Source: Flavobacterium tiangeerense
Lineage (GTDB): Bacteria; Bacteroidota; Bacteroidia; Flavobacteriales; Flavobacteriaceae
Assembly: GCF_007830355.1 (NCBI RefSeq)
Contig: NZ_VLKO01000005.1
Span: 1 to 64,000 of the forward strand
Direction of reading: 5' to 3'
DNA: 64,000 bases
This document shows positions 43,191 through 51,965 of the stretch, in pieces. The position numbers and the translations under genes are program-made. A model generated the notes under the pieces. The model made no database searches, was not told the origin of the DNA, and worked only from the letters and a program-made list of their open reading frames with translations. Position 1 is the first letter of the stretch, and every line of letters begins with the position of its first letter.

Positions 43191-44341
43191 TTAAAGGAAA
43201 TAAAGGTGATTGGAGTGAGTTATATGTTCTTGTAAAGTTAATAGCTGACGGAAAATTATATCAGTCGGATATTAATTTGAATAAGGATTTGAATAATATA
43301 TATGACGTTATAAAGGCTTTTAAAAATGAAAAAGATTATGTTTTAGAATTTGATAGAAATGAACAAATAAATATTATAAAAGTTGTTAATGAAGAAAAAC
43401 TTCTATTACAATCACACACTTTAATAGAATTTGAAGAGATTGCAAATAAAATATTCAACGGTATAAAAAGTAATAGCGGTTTATCTTTTAATATCTCAGA
43501 AGCTAATAGTTTTATCGATAACTCCTTAATCAAAAAACTTAAAGCTGAATCTAATGTAAAATCAGATCTTAAATTAAAAATTTATGATCATAGATTAGCA
43601 AAAGAAACGGATTTAGGTTTTAGTATCAAATCTTTAATTGGTTCTGATTCGACATTGTTTAATACTGGACCGAAAAATAATTTTATATACAAAATTGAAG
43701 GCGATCTTGGAATGAGTGTAAGTGATTTTAATTCATACACTTTAAAACCGCCAGAAAGAAAATCTAAAATCACCTTTAGATTGAAAGAATTGTTAGAAAA
43801 AGAATGTTCTATCTCTTTTGACAAGATTCAATCGTTTCAGTTATGGAAAAATTTAAAAATGATAGATGGAGATCTTCCAGAAATTATTGCTTTTGCTTTG
43901 TACTATAGATGGATTTACGGAAAATCTTCTGTAAAAGAAGTCGCTGAAATCTTAGAAAAAGAAGACCCTTTAAATTTTTACAATAATGAAGTTTCTGAAC
44001 AAAAAATGTATGAATATAAAATTAAGAAATTTTTAGCAGAATGTGCAATGGGAATGACCTCTGAAAAAGTATGGTTAGGAGAATATGATTCTTTTGGAGG
44101 AGTTATAATCGCTAAAAATGATGGGGAAATTGTTTGTTTCCACATATATGATTTTAATCTATTTAGAAATTATTTGATTAATAATACTGTATTTGAACAA
44201 GCCTCAACAGGTGAGGATGAAAACAATCCTGGGAATCCAAGAACCAAAAAAGGTACTAAAAAGTATTATTATGGTTGGTTATATCAGGCTGAAAATGATT
44301 TAAATTTTAAAATTAATATACAAATACGATTTAAAAAATAA
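43187..44341 (+). CDS. HpaII-type type II restriction endonuclease
   Basis: 384 residues. The start KGNKGDWSELYVLVKLIADG matches the HpaII endonuclease family opening (KGNKGEWSE-type), and the protein keeps the family length. The likely active-site region is near residues 150-200 (KIEGDLGMSVSDFN), but I cannot name each catalytic residue. It cuts unmodified DNA, by family CCGG. The frame overlaps the methylase by 4 bp. Codon use is more AT-rich than in the surrounding housekeeping genes, which agrees with transfer. A Vsr mismatch nuclease, common beside C5 methylases, is not present. Confidence 0.82.
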   Translation: MIKGNKGDWSELYVLVKLIADGKLYQSDINLNKDLNNIYDVIKAFKNEKDYVLEFDRNEQINIIKVVNEEKLLLQSHTLIEFEEIANKIFNGIKSNSGLSFNISEANSFIDNSLIKKLKAESNVKSDLKLKIYDHRLAKETDLGFSIKSLIGSDSTLFNTGPKNNFIYKIEGDLGMSVSDFNSYTLKPPERKSKITFRLKELLEKECSISFDKIQSFQLWKNLKMIDGDLPEIIAFALYYRWIYGKSSVKEVAEILEKEDPLNFYNNEVSEQKMYEYKIKKFLAECAMGMTSEKVWLGEYDSFGGVIIAKNDGEIVCFHIYDFNLFRNYLINNTVFEQASTGEDENNPGNPRTKKGTKKYYYGWLYQAENDLNFKINIQIRFKK

Positions 44342-44653
44342 TGGATCTTGCTAAACCAAATCGACGTTAAATACGCCTGCGAATTATTAGCATTACCAAT
44401 ACTAAAGCTGAAATACGCTTTGCAAAATTGTTATAGAATCTCTGTAATCGCTACCGTAAAAAAGTACAGAACCTTTTTTATTACATCGGCTTTAATCCTC
44501 AAAAAACTCAAATTTGAAATCTTAAACTAGAATCCAGTCCTTTACTCAATACCACAAATTCTCTCTTTTATTTTCCCAATATTTTATTAAGGTGTTCGGT
44601 TTTTCATACAGCAATCGGTAAATTTGAGAATAGAACATTAAATAATAAAAATT
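44342..44653. other. Intergenic region between the restriction operon and the raiA-like gene
   Basis: 312 bases. A -7 element TAAATTTG (44619-44626) lies 27 nt before the raiA-like ATG. A 60-codon frame at 44348-44530 shows no recognisable family and an odd composition; it may be a decayed gene end. No repeats or RNA structure beyond this were seen. Confidence 0.4.
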
Positions 44654-44968
44654 ATGACAGTACAAATCAACACAGACAATAACGTAGAGGGACATGCACG
44701 CTTAAAATCATATATCCAAGATGAGGTAGCCACTACTTTGGCTCGTTTTGAGGAAAAGGTAACTCGCCTTGAGGTGCATTTAGGAGATGAAAATAGTGAC
44801 AAAGGCGGAGTAAATGACAAGCGTTGTACCATTGAGGCTAGACCTATAAACATGCAGCCTGTAGCAGTAACAAACCACGCCGATACTACTGAGAAAGCTT
44901 TTCACGGCGCACTTGATAAAATAAAAAAAGTACTAGAAACCTCTTTCGAGAAAAAGAGGGCGTTTTAA
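44654..44968 (+). CDS. Ribosome hibernation factor-like protein (RaiA/HPF short type)
   Basis: 104 residues, single S30AE/RaiA-like domain: MTVQINTDNNVEGHARLKSY, ARFEEKVTRLEVHLGDENSD, IEARPINMQPVAVTNHA and AFHGALDKIKKVLETSFEKK. Such proteins bind the 30S subunit and silence ribosomes in stationary phase. This is a short form without the C-terminal dimerisation domain, so it is closer to RaiA or short HPF. The gene has its own -7 element. Its last three codons and the following terminator are copied 1,065 bp downstream (46026-46097), which marks an insertion directly after the gene. Confidence 0.85.
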   Translation: MTVQINTDNNVEGHARLKSYIQDEVATTLARFEEKVTRLEVHLGDENSDKGGVNDKRCTIEARPINMQPVAVTNHADTTEKAFHGALDKIKKVLETSFEKKRAF

Positions 44969-45032
44969 ACCATAGCCTTTTGGCACACTAAAAAAAATGA
45001 CACTGTCTTATGGAGATAGTGTCATTTTTTTT
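44961..45032. repeat. Left 72-bp direct repeat (end of raiA-like gene plus terminator)
   Basis: Starts at CGTTTTAA, the end of the raiA-like gene, and runs through a hairpin (TGACACTGTCT / GAGATAGTGTCA, short loop) with T run. Identical to 46026-46097 except for one base in an A run and the final T/C. Confidence 0.9.
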
Positions 45033-45160
45033 GGTTAAGAATCTTTAGAATTGCAATAGTAGTTTTTATTATTTTAATAGTAAATTAGTATTCTCGCTGT
45101 GATTCCAAAAAGCATTGAAAAGTAGCCATTTGAGAAAACGAAATTTATTAGAACAAAATA

Positions 45161-45988
45161 ATGGAAAACATAAAATTATTCGAAAGCCAAAAAATACGTT
45201 CCTTGTGGGATAATGAACAAGAGAAATGGTTTTTCTCCATTGTAGATATCATTGCTGCTTTAACTGATAGTAATAATCCACAAGTGTATTGGCGTGTTTT
45301 AAAAAAACGACTTTTGGCTGAGGGAAATGAAACCGTTACAAATTGTAACGGTTTGAAAATGGTAGCTCCTGATGGTAAAATGCGTTTAACAGATGTTGCT
45401 GATACAGAGCAACTATTCCGTTTGATTCAATCTATTCCTTCGCCAAAAGCAGAGCCTTTTAAACAATGGTTAGCTAAAATAGGCTACGAACGAATAGAAG
45501 AGAGTCAAGATCCAGAAAAGGCGATTGATCGTGCTATGGAAAATTATTTGAAATTAGGATACTCTACAGCATGGATTAATCAGCGCTTGAAAAGCATCGA
45601 AGTTAGAAAAGAACTCACCGATGAATGGGAAAATAGAGGTGTTAAAAAAGGGCAGGAATTTGCTTCACTTACTGATATAATTACCCAAGCTTGGAGCGGA
45701 AACACAGTAAAGCAGTACAAGAATTTAAAAGGCTTAAAAAAAGAAAACCTAAGAGATAATATGACCAACTTAGAGTTGGTTTTAAATATGTTGGCGTAAG
45801 CAACCACAACAGAGATTAGTAAAGAAAACAATCCTAAAACCTTTGCAGATAATAAAAGAATTGCCCGAAAAGGCGGTGAAATTGCTGGAAATACCCGAAA
45901 GCAAATTGAAGAACAAACGGGTAAAAAAATTGTTAGCCCACAAAATGCTAAAGTTTTAAAAGAAGATAATAATATATTAAAAGAATAG
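45161..45988 (+). pseudogene. Bro-N/prophage antirepressor-like protein, interrupted by an in-frame stop
   Basis: The open part (45161-45799) encodes 212 residues: a Bro-N domain (about 1-105, FESQKIRSLWDNEQEKWFFS through LTDVADTEQLFRLIQSI) and a conserved helical C-terminal region. At 45797 the frame meets TAA, but the same frame continues unbroken to TAG at 45986-45988 for another 62 codons with family-like sequence (TTTEISKENNPKTFADNK, ARKGGEIAGNTRKQIEEQTG). A GAA to TAA change would explain this exactly. The protein may thus be truncated but possibly still active, since Bro-N is whole. Members act as phage or mobile-element DNA-binding regulators. A perfect 12-1-12 palindrome lies at 45330-45354. 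Confidence 0.85.
45330..45354. repeat. Perfect 12-1-12 palindrome within the Bro-N gene
   Basis: AAACCGTTACAA (45330-45341), one base A, exact complement TTGTAACGGTTT (45343-45354). It encodes part of residues 57-65. Confidence 0.8.
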
Positions 45989-46025
45989 TTGAAACAACAA
46001 ATTAGATGATGAACTAGTTTTAGAA

Positions 46026-46097
46026 CGTTTTAAACCATAGCCTTTTGGCACACTAAAAAAAAATGACACTGTCTTATGGAGATAGTGTCATTTTTTT
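46026..46097. repeat. Right 72-bp direct repeat, also a terminator
   Basis: Copy of 44961-45032 including the hairpin and T run. It serves as terminator for the cassette on the plus strand and for the L,D-transpeptidase gene on the minus strand. Confidence 0.9.
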
Positions 46098-46130
46098 CGG
46101 GTGTATACGTAAAAGCATTGCTGGAACTGA

Positions 46131-47705
46131 TTATTTATCAAACAGTAAGTTGGCTAGCGCCTCATCACGCTCATACACGTCTTCGTAAAAATGAATCACA
46201 CCATCTGGATCTACCCAAGCGGTAAAATAACCTATGTAAACCGGAATTTTATTTTTTAGGGTGTACCATTTTTCATCGCCGGTATCCATGGCGGCATTAA
46301 TTTTTTCAGGATTCCATTTTGGGTCGTCTTTCATGATGGCTGCCGCTAGTTGTCTTGGTTTTGCAACCCGAATGCATCCATGGCTAAAAGCGCGGTCTTC
46401 TCTGCCAAACAAACCTTTGGAGGGCGTATCATGCAAGTAAATTGAATTTGAATTGGGAAATAAAAATTTCACAAGACCTAGAGAATTATGATTTCCGGGT
46501 TTTTGTCGCACCAGATTGTCTTTCCACTCCATATTGTGTTGCTCCAAGTAATTGGGGTTTTTGGTAATAGCGGGTAAGATTTCTTTTTTAATGATGCTTT
46601 GCGGCACATTCCAGTACGGTCTAAAAACAATATACTTCATGGGCGCGCTAAAAATCACTGTTTTATTCAGGGTCTTGCCCACCACAACTTTCGACTGGAG
46701 TTCGGGTTTTCCGTCTCTAAAAAAAGTAAGTTCGTAGGCAGGAATGTTAACTACAATCAGTTCTTTGGATTTTGTGATGTCTTTTGATATCCATCTGCAG
46801 CGTTCCATATTGATCATTAAAGTCCTAATTCTACTTTCGACAGGCACATTCATGTACCGAATGTGTTTTGGCAAAATCTTTTTGTTCAAGAGATTGCCGC
46901 TTCTTTTCTTAAAGTGCAGTATTCCCTCGGCTAGTTCATCGTCATAAACAGCACTTTTAGAATCGGTAGAAATATCTTTAGTGATAAACAAGCGGGTGCG
47001 AATGGCTGCAATGGTGGCTGCGCTGTCTCCGGGTTTGTAGGACGCAACAGTAGAGTCAATAGGAATGGGTTTCCAGCCGCCTTTTTTTTCTATTTTTCTA
47101 TATTCTTCAAGAACGTTTTTTAATAAATAATACTGCTTGATGGCACCTTTTTCATTTTTATGAATCAACTTAGGATCAACTAATAAGGAATCCAAATAGT
47201 CCACGTAGGATTGTTTTTGTCTTGGTAGAAACCATCCTAATTCTTTAGATTTCTCTGGATCAATTCCATGAAATACTTTGTCTACATAAAAGAAATATAT
47301 CGCAGAGCACAGCAACTCCGTGTTGATATTGGGTTTTTTAGTTTCGGCAGGACTTGTGAACAAAGCATCCAGTTTTTCCTTGTAGGGTATTTTGGTTCGC
47401 ACGCCTTCTTCACTGATGTTGTTGACTTTATTGTACATAACGCCAGCAAACTCATTGATGCCGTTTTTATCATACCAAATATACTTGAACTGATGTTTGC
47501 GGTACAATTGCGCCACTTCGGTTTGATACTGTTGCAAGGCGGGATGCTGGGTAAAAAAAGTTTGGATTTGAGTGCTATCAAAAGTGGCTTCAAATATAGG
47601 AGTGCTTTTTGTAGCGTTTGTGGCGAGTTCCTTTTTCTTGCAAGAAACAAAGGTCAGGAACAAGATAAAAACAAGGCAAAATACGGTAACGTACAGTTTT
47701 TTCAT
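46131..47705 (-). CDS. L,D-transpeptidase lipoprotein (YcbB/LdtD-like)
   Basis: 524 residues from the ATG at 47705, which gives a lipoprotein signal (MKKLYVTVFCLVFILFLTFV then Ser-Cys22); the frame is open 25 codons upstream without signal character. The long N-terminal part (about 40-290) is the YcbB scaffold/PG-binding-like region. The YkuD catalytic domain follows (about 310-500) with SHGCIRVAKP, catalytic Cys444, and the preceding YLHDTPSKGLFGREDRAFSH. It makes 3-3 cross-links in peptidoglycan or attaches proteins to it, at the outer face of the membrane. Alone on its strand; terminated by the duplicated hairpin. Confidence 0.88.
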   Translation of the reverse strand: MKKLYVTVFCLVFILFLTFVSCKKKELATNATKSTPIFEATFDSTQIQTFFTQHPALQQYQTEVAQLYRKHQFKYIWYDKNGINEFAGVMYNKVNNISEEGVRTKIPYKEKLDALFTSPAETKKPNINTELLCSAIYFFYVDKVFHGIDPEKSKELGWFLPRQKQSYVDYLDSLLVDPKLIHKNEKGAIKQYYLLKNVLEEYRKIEKKGGWKPIPIDSTVASYKPGDSAATIAAIRTRLFITKDISTDSKSAVYDDELAEGILHFKKRSGNLLNKKILPKHIRYMNVPVESRIRTLMINMERCRWISKDITKSKELIVVNIPAYELTFFRDGKPELQSKVVVGKTLNKTVIFSAPMKYIVFRPYWNVPQSIIKKEILPAITKNPNYLEQHNMEWKDNLVRQKPGNHNSLGLVKFLFPNSNSIYLHDTPSKGLFGREDRAFSHGCIRVAKPRQLAAAIMKDDPKWNPEKINAAMDTGDEKWYTLKNKIPVYIGYFTAWVDPDGVIHFYEDVYERDEALANLLFDK

Positions 47706-48127
47706 AAGACCAAATAATATTTTAAAAACAGCGGTTTTGTGATGCAAAATTAAGGCAAATAGGAACCTCGCCGACCACAATGGAATAGCGTCAAGCTTGT
47801 GGCAAGACTACTACTGTTTGTTTTATTTTAAATTTTTTCAAAAAGTAAAAATAGTAAATTACTGTAAATAAACGTTTTGCAAAGTAATTTTTGTTTTGTT
47901 TAACTGTATTAGGCTTACATAACAAGAGGCTTAATCCAATAATTATACAACAAATGCGCAAATACTTGTAACTAATATCTAGTTTTTATGGCGCTATTTT
48001 GTTGTTTGATACTGTTGTGAGTATAGACTAGCTTTTTGGTGCCAAATAGTTTTGTATTTCAGGCTGTGGCCAAAGATATAAAGCTGATAATCCTGTATCT
48101 TTATTTTGACGGAATGCACCCTGTAGT
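47706..48127. promoter_or_regulatory. Divergent region between the L,D-transpeptidase and AsmA genes
   Basis: 422 bases, AT-rich. On the plus side TATCTTTA (48096-48103) is a near-consensus -7 box 24 nt before the AsmA ATG. On the minus side a TATCTTTG complement (48071-48078) is far (365 nt) from the L,D-transpeptidase start. No repeats or RNA gene recognised. Confidence 0.4.
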
Positions 48128-50584
48128 ATGAAAAAAAGAATCTTGAATATAATAAACCATCTCAAAGCCATGCCTTACAAGAAAATCTTAAAGGGTCTTG
48201 GTATTTTTATAGTGGTACTTGTGGCTGTATTGGGTCTAGTTACCGGACTATTTTCATGGTATTTTACAAGCCATAAAAAAGAAATTGTAGCACTTGTAAA
48301 TGCTAAAATCAATGAAAAAAGCACTGCATCAGTAGTCATAGGTGACATAGATTATAAGTTGTTTAAGGGTTTTCCTAGCATGACATTGGCTTTAAGCCAA
48401 GTTGTAGTAAAAGATAGCATGTGGCAAGCGCACAAAAGGACGCTGCTTCGTGCCGAAAAAATCGAGTTGCGATTGAACGTCGTAGCACTTTTGGGTAACC
48501 AAATCGAAATGGATAAAATTGAAATTCAGCAGGCCAAAATCCATCTTTTTAAAGGGAAAAACGGTTTAGACAATACGCTTTTGTTTCGGGTTAAACCCAA
48601 AAATAAAGAGGACAAGAAGAACTCGCCACCATCTATTGATCAAATAATTTTAAGCCAAGTTCGGTTTATATCTGAGCATCAAGAAAACCACAAACTGTTT
48701 GATTTTGATTTCATTTCTTTGCAAAGTAAAGTACAATATGATGGAGATAATTGGCATGCCTTTGCTGATTTGAGTACGCACGCAAGAAGCATGGCATTTA
48801 ACACACAAAGAGGTAGTTTTATAGAAAATAAAAAAGTGGAAGGCCTTTTGGGTTTAGATTTTAATGCCGAAAGTAATTCCATTGCTGTGGTGTCTAAGGA
48901 ACTGGCCATAGGAAATACGTTTTTTGAGGTTGATGCCCGTTTTAATTTAGACCCTAATACATCACCTTTTAAAATTGCGTTAAACGCGACCTTGCTTTGG
49001 CGTGAAGCCTCAAGTTTATTGAGCAATAATATTAGTGAAAAGGTAAATCAATTTGATTTTAAAAAACCCATTCAGGTGGGCTGTACTATAAACGGAGACA
49101 TGAGTAAAACAGGGGATCCAGAAATTATAGTACAAGCCAAAATAAAAAACAATGATTTAAAACTTCCTGATGGGCTAATTACAGCCTGTACTTTTGATGC
49201 TACGTTTACTAATAATTATAAAAAAGGAGCGGGTTTCAATGATGCTAATTCAGCCATTACGATTACCGATATGAAAGGAAAGTTTAAAACCATCCCTTTT
49301 GAAATTCCTATCGGAATCATTTTGAATTTGGAGAAAACAGAAGCAGCTGGAAGTTTTCGATCTAATTTCCCGATTACACAATTGAATCAAGTGATCAATA
49401 AAGAATTGATGCATTTTTCTGGCGGTCAAGCCAAAGTGAACTTAGATTTTAAATTTGATGTTCAAAAGTTACGCATTAAAAAACCCAAGTTTACTGGGAA
49501 TGTTTATGTTAAAGATGCTATCGTAAATTATGGCCCACGAAATCTCACGTTTCTTAAAACCGATATACAACTTGACTTTACAGAAAAAGCGTTGCTCATT
49601 AAAAAAATTAACTTCAAGGACAATCGCAACTCGGTTTTCATGGAGGGACGAATAGACAATTTCATGACTCTGTACTATGAAAATCCAGAAAAAATGGTTG
49701 TAAATTGGGATATATACGCTCCTTTTTTAGATGTGAAACAATGTATAGGAGCCCTAACGAGTAGTAGTGGTAAACCAGTCATTAAAGAAAAATCACAGGA
49801 CTCATTCTCGGAAGAGTTATATGAAGTCATAGATAAATGCCAAGTTGTACTAAAGCTAAAAGCAGATAAAATGACGTACAGCAAACTTGTGGCTACCCAA
49901 ACCAAAGCAACAATTGTATTGGCAAATAATACTTTACGCGTAAATAATGGCAGCGTGCAATGTGCAGGCGGAACTGTAGATTTTGAAGGGCAATTGACTC
50001 CAGAAAAAGATCATTTTAAATGGCAGTCGGAAACAAAAATACAGAAAGTAAACCTGACTCAGTTTTTAGAAGGATTGAACAATTTTGGCATCACATCTTT
50101 TGAACCTCGCAATGTCAAAGGGAAGCTTACTGCTACTGCTACAGTGCAAGGACAGCTGCAACCTGGCGGACAGCTTAAAACCAACTCCATGACAGGTGTA
50201 GCCAAATTTGAAGTGGTAAAAGGAGCGTTGATAGATTTTAAACCTATTACTAACATTGCTAAGTTTGCCTTTCCTTTTCGGGATGTAAATAATATTTCCT
50301 TCAGTGATTTATCAGGTGATTTTAAAATAAATGGTGAAAAAATTCAGGTAAACGCTTTAAAAGTGAGTTCGAATATGCTGAATTTAGATGCAAAAGGAGT
50401 ATATTCGTATGGTCGAGGAACTCGATTGGCTATGACTATTCCATTGCGAAATCCTAAAAAAGATCACTTACTCGCAACGGATAAAGAGCGAGATGAAAAA
50501 CGTACCAAAGGCATCGTCTTGCACTTACTAGCCGCAGATGTCGATGGGAAAATTAAAATTAAATGGAACAAAAATCATGAATAA
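48128..50584 (+). CDS. AsmA family envelope protein
   Basis: 818 residues. A single N-terminal transmembrane segment (about 24-48, GIFIVVLVAVLGLVTGLFSW) anchors a large periplasmic region of long beta strands. The AsmA N-terminal motif follows (INEKSTASVVIGDIDYKLFK then GFPSMTLALSQVVV), and the AsmA-like C-terminal domain lies at about 600-780 (LRVNNGSVQCAGGTVDFEGQ, MTGVAKFEVVKGALIDFKP, LSGDFKINGEKIQVNALKV). AsmA/TamB/YhdP relatives form long grooves that carry phospholipids to the outer membrane. The last 8 bp overlap the next gene's start. Preceded by a possible promoter; the protein length is normal for Bacteroidota AsmA. Confidence 0.85.
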   Translation: MKKRILNIINHLKAMPYKKILKGLGIFIVVLVAVLGLVTGLFSWYFTSHKKEIVALVNAKINEKSTASVVIGDIDYKLFKGFPSMTLALSQVVVKDSMWQAHKRTLLRAEKIELRLNVVALLGNQIEMDKIEIQQAKIHLFKGKNGLDNTLLFRVKPKNKEDKKNSPPSIDQIILSQVRFISEHQENHKLFDFDFISLQSKVQYDGDNWHAFADLSTHARSMAFNTQRGSFIENKKVEGLLGLDFNAESNSIAVVSKELAIGNTFFEVDARFNLDPNTSPFKIALNATLLWREASSLLSNNISEKVNQFDFKKPIQVGCTINGDMSKTGDPEIIVQAKIKNNDLKLPDGLITACTFDATFTNNYKKGAGFNDANSAITITDMKGKFKTIPFEIPIGIILNLEKTEAAGSFRSNFPITQLNQVINKELMHFSGGQAKVNLDFKFDVQKLRIKKPKFTGNVYVKDAIVNYGPRNLTFLKTDIQLDFTEKALLIKKINFKDNRNSVFMEGRIDNFMTLYYENPEKMVVNWDIYAPFLDVKQCIGALTSSSGKPVIKEKSQDSFSEELYEVIDKCQVVLKLKADKMTYSKLVATQTKATIVLANNTLRVNNGSVQCAGGTVDFEGQLTPEKDHFKWQSETKIQKVNLTQFLEGLNNFGITSFEPRNVKGKLTATATVQGQLQPGGQLKTNSMTGVAKFEVVKGALIDFKPITNIAKFAFPFRDVNNISFSDLSGDFKINGEKIQVNALKVSSNMLNLDAKGVYSYGRGTRLAMTIPLRNPKKDHLLATDKERDEKRTKGIVLHLLAADVDGKIKIKWNKNHE

Positions 50585-51116
50585 AGCAATGTTTTTCAGT
50601 AAGTCTGTGTGTTTATTTGCAGTAGTATTTTTTGTGTGGGGAACACCTTTTGCAACAGCACAACAGCAAAAAGATAAAGACGCCATTCATACCGTACTTA
50701 ATAATTGGCATAAAGCCGCAGCAGAAGCAAACTATAAAGACTATTTTAGTTTAATGACCGATGATGCTGTTTTTATTGGCACCGATGCAACAGAGAATTG
50801 GGATAAAAAAGCCTTTCAAGCCTACGCAAAACCTCATTTTGATAAAGGTAAAGCTTGGAGTTTTACACCGCTGGAACGACATTTGTTTTTTGATAAAACT
50901 GGAACTACAGCTTGGTTTGATGAATTGCTTGACACTCAAATGAAAATTTGCAGAGGATCTGGTGTTTTGGTAAAAGTGGGTAACCAATGGCAAATACAGC
51001 ATTATGTTTTATCGATGACCATTCCTAATGAAAATTTCAGTAAAGTGATCGAATTGAAAGCAGCAAGCGAGTCGATTATTATCGATAAGCTCAAGGCTAA
51101 AGGAATGAAAAACTAA
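50577..51116 (+). CDS. Exported SnoaL/NTF2-like (DUF4440-type) protein
   Basis: 179 residues from the ATG at 50577, which overlaps the AsmA stop by 8 bp and provides a signal peptide (about 1-28, ending FATAQQ). The mature part is an NTF2-like fold: helix AIHTVLNNWHKAAAEANYKD, YFSLMTDDAVFIGTDATENW, then sheets GTTAWFDELLD and VLVKVGNQWQIQHYVLSM. Residues in this cone-shaped pocket bind small molecules in the family, but no catalytic set is evident. Coupling to AsmA suggests an envelope function. Longer upstream frame (13 codons) lies within AsmA and is rejected. Confidence 0.8.
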   Translation: MNKAMFFSKSVCLFAVVFFVWGTPFATAQQQKDKDAIHTVLNNWHKAAAEANYKDYFSLMTDDAVFIGTDATENWDKKAFQAYAKPHFDKGKAWSFTPLERHLFFDKTGTTAWFDELLDTQMKICRGSGVLVKVGNQWQIQHYVLSMTIPNENFSKVIELKAASESIIIDKLKAKGMKN

Positions 51117-51219
51117 GAGGTGGTACTTTTTTAAGCAACAAATAGGTTTCGTTTTCGAGAGTTTGTCTCTTGATTTTTCATTTTTTTGCTACTTTGACAT
51201 TCTATCTTATATAATTCCT

Positions 51220-51227
51220 TAATTTTG
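51220..51227 (+). promoter_or_regulatory. trmB promoter -7 element TAATTTTG
   Basis: TAnnTTTG element 18 nt before the GTG at 51246. The longest frame would start at a TTG inside this element. Confidence 0.55.
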
Positions 51228-51245
51228 CCCAAATATTCAAAAAAA

Positions 51246-51923
51246 GTGGGAAGCAAAAATAAATTAAAGAGGTTCAAAGAAAACGAGACATTCAATAACG
51301 TTTTTCAACCAACGAGAGAAGAAGTAGTAGGCGATTTATTTCCGTTGAAAGGAAAGTGGAATACTGATTTTTTTAAAAATGACAATCCATTAGTTCTGGA
51401 GCTAGGTTGCGGAAAAGGCGAATATTCTGTGGGACTTGCAGAACGATATCCAAACAAAAATTTTGTAGGTATCGATATCAAAGGCGCTCGTTTTTGGCGT
51501 GGAGCCAAAACAGCGGTTGAAACCAGATTGTATAATGTGGCTTTTATTCGAACTCAAATTGAACTCATCAACCATATTTTTGCTGAAAACGAAGTAGATG
51601 AAATCTGGATCACTTTTCCAGATCCACAAATAAAATACAAGCGAACAAAACACCGAATGACAAATTCAGAGTTTTTGCAATTGTATAAAAAAATCCTCAA
51701 AAAAGACGGTGTTGTAAACTTAAAAACCGATAGTGAATTCATGCATGGCTACACGCTAGGCTTGCTACATGGTGAAGGTCATGAGGTTTTGTATGCCAAT
51801 CACAATGTGTATGTTAATGAAGGAAGTCCAGAGGAAGTAACTGCTTTTCAAACTTTTTACGAAAAACAATACTTAGAAATTAACAAAGCAATAACATATA
51901 TTCGATTCAAAATCAAAGAATAG
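51246..51923 (+). CDS. trmB: tRNA (guanine-N7-)-methyltransferase
   Basis: 225 residues from a GTG at 51246, which yields the typical MGSKNKLKRFKENE start. SAM-binding motif I is ELGCGKGEYSVGLAERYPN (near 65), then FVGIDIKGARFWRGAK, and the TrmB signature DEIWITFPDPQIKYKRTKHR near 125. It methylates G46 in the variable loop of tRNAs. The seven extra codons back to the TTG at 51225 overlap a -7 promoter box. It is followed 42 nt later by a LysE-type gene. Confidence 0.92.
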   Translation: MGSKNKLKRFKENETFNNVFQPTREEVVGDLFPLKGKWNTDFFKNDNPLVLELGCGKGEYSVGLAERYPNKNFVGIDIKGARFWRGAKTAVETRLYNVAFIRTQIELINHIFAENEVDEIWITFPDPQIKYKRTKHRMTNSEFLQLYKKILKKDGVVNLKTDSEFMHGYTLGLLHGEGHEVLYANHNVYVNEGSPEEVTAFQTFYEKQYLEINKAITYIRFKIKE

Positions 51924-51965
51924 TTTTATATTTGATGCAGATATTTCTGTACTAGCACTTTGACT

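Larger units (their letters stand above)
45033..46097 (+). mobile_element. About 1.06-kb inserted cassette carrying the Bro-N gene, flanked by 72-bp direct repeats
   Basis: The repeats 44961-45032 and 46026-46097 bracket 993 bases holding only the Bro-N gene and short flanks. Because the left repeat starts within the last codons of the raiA-like gene and the right one repeats them with the terminator, one event added cassette plus one repeat, leaving the host gene and a terminator on both sides. No integrase is encoded, so it must have used one supplied elsewhere, or arisen by recombination between repeats. Confidence 0.6.

Noticed and set aside
44348..44530. 60-codon frame after the HpaII-like endonuclease gene
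   Set aside because: No family, no ribosome-binding context; at best a decayed gene end.
41605..44653. Direct repeats bounding the HpaII-type operon
   Set aside because: The two flanks were compared by eye and share nothing beyond AT-rich sequence.
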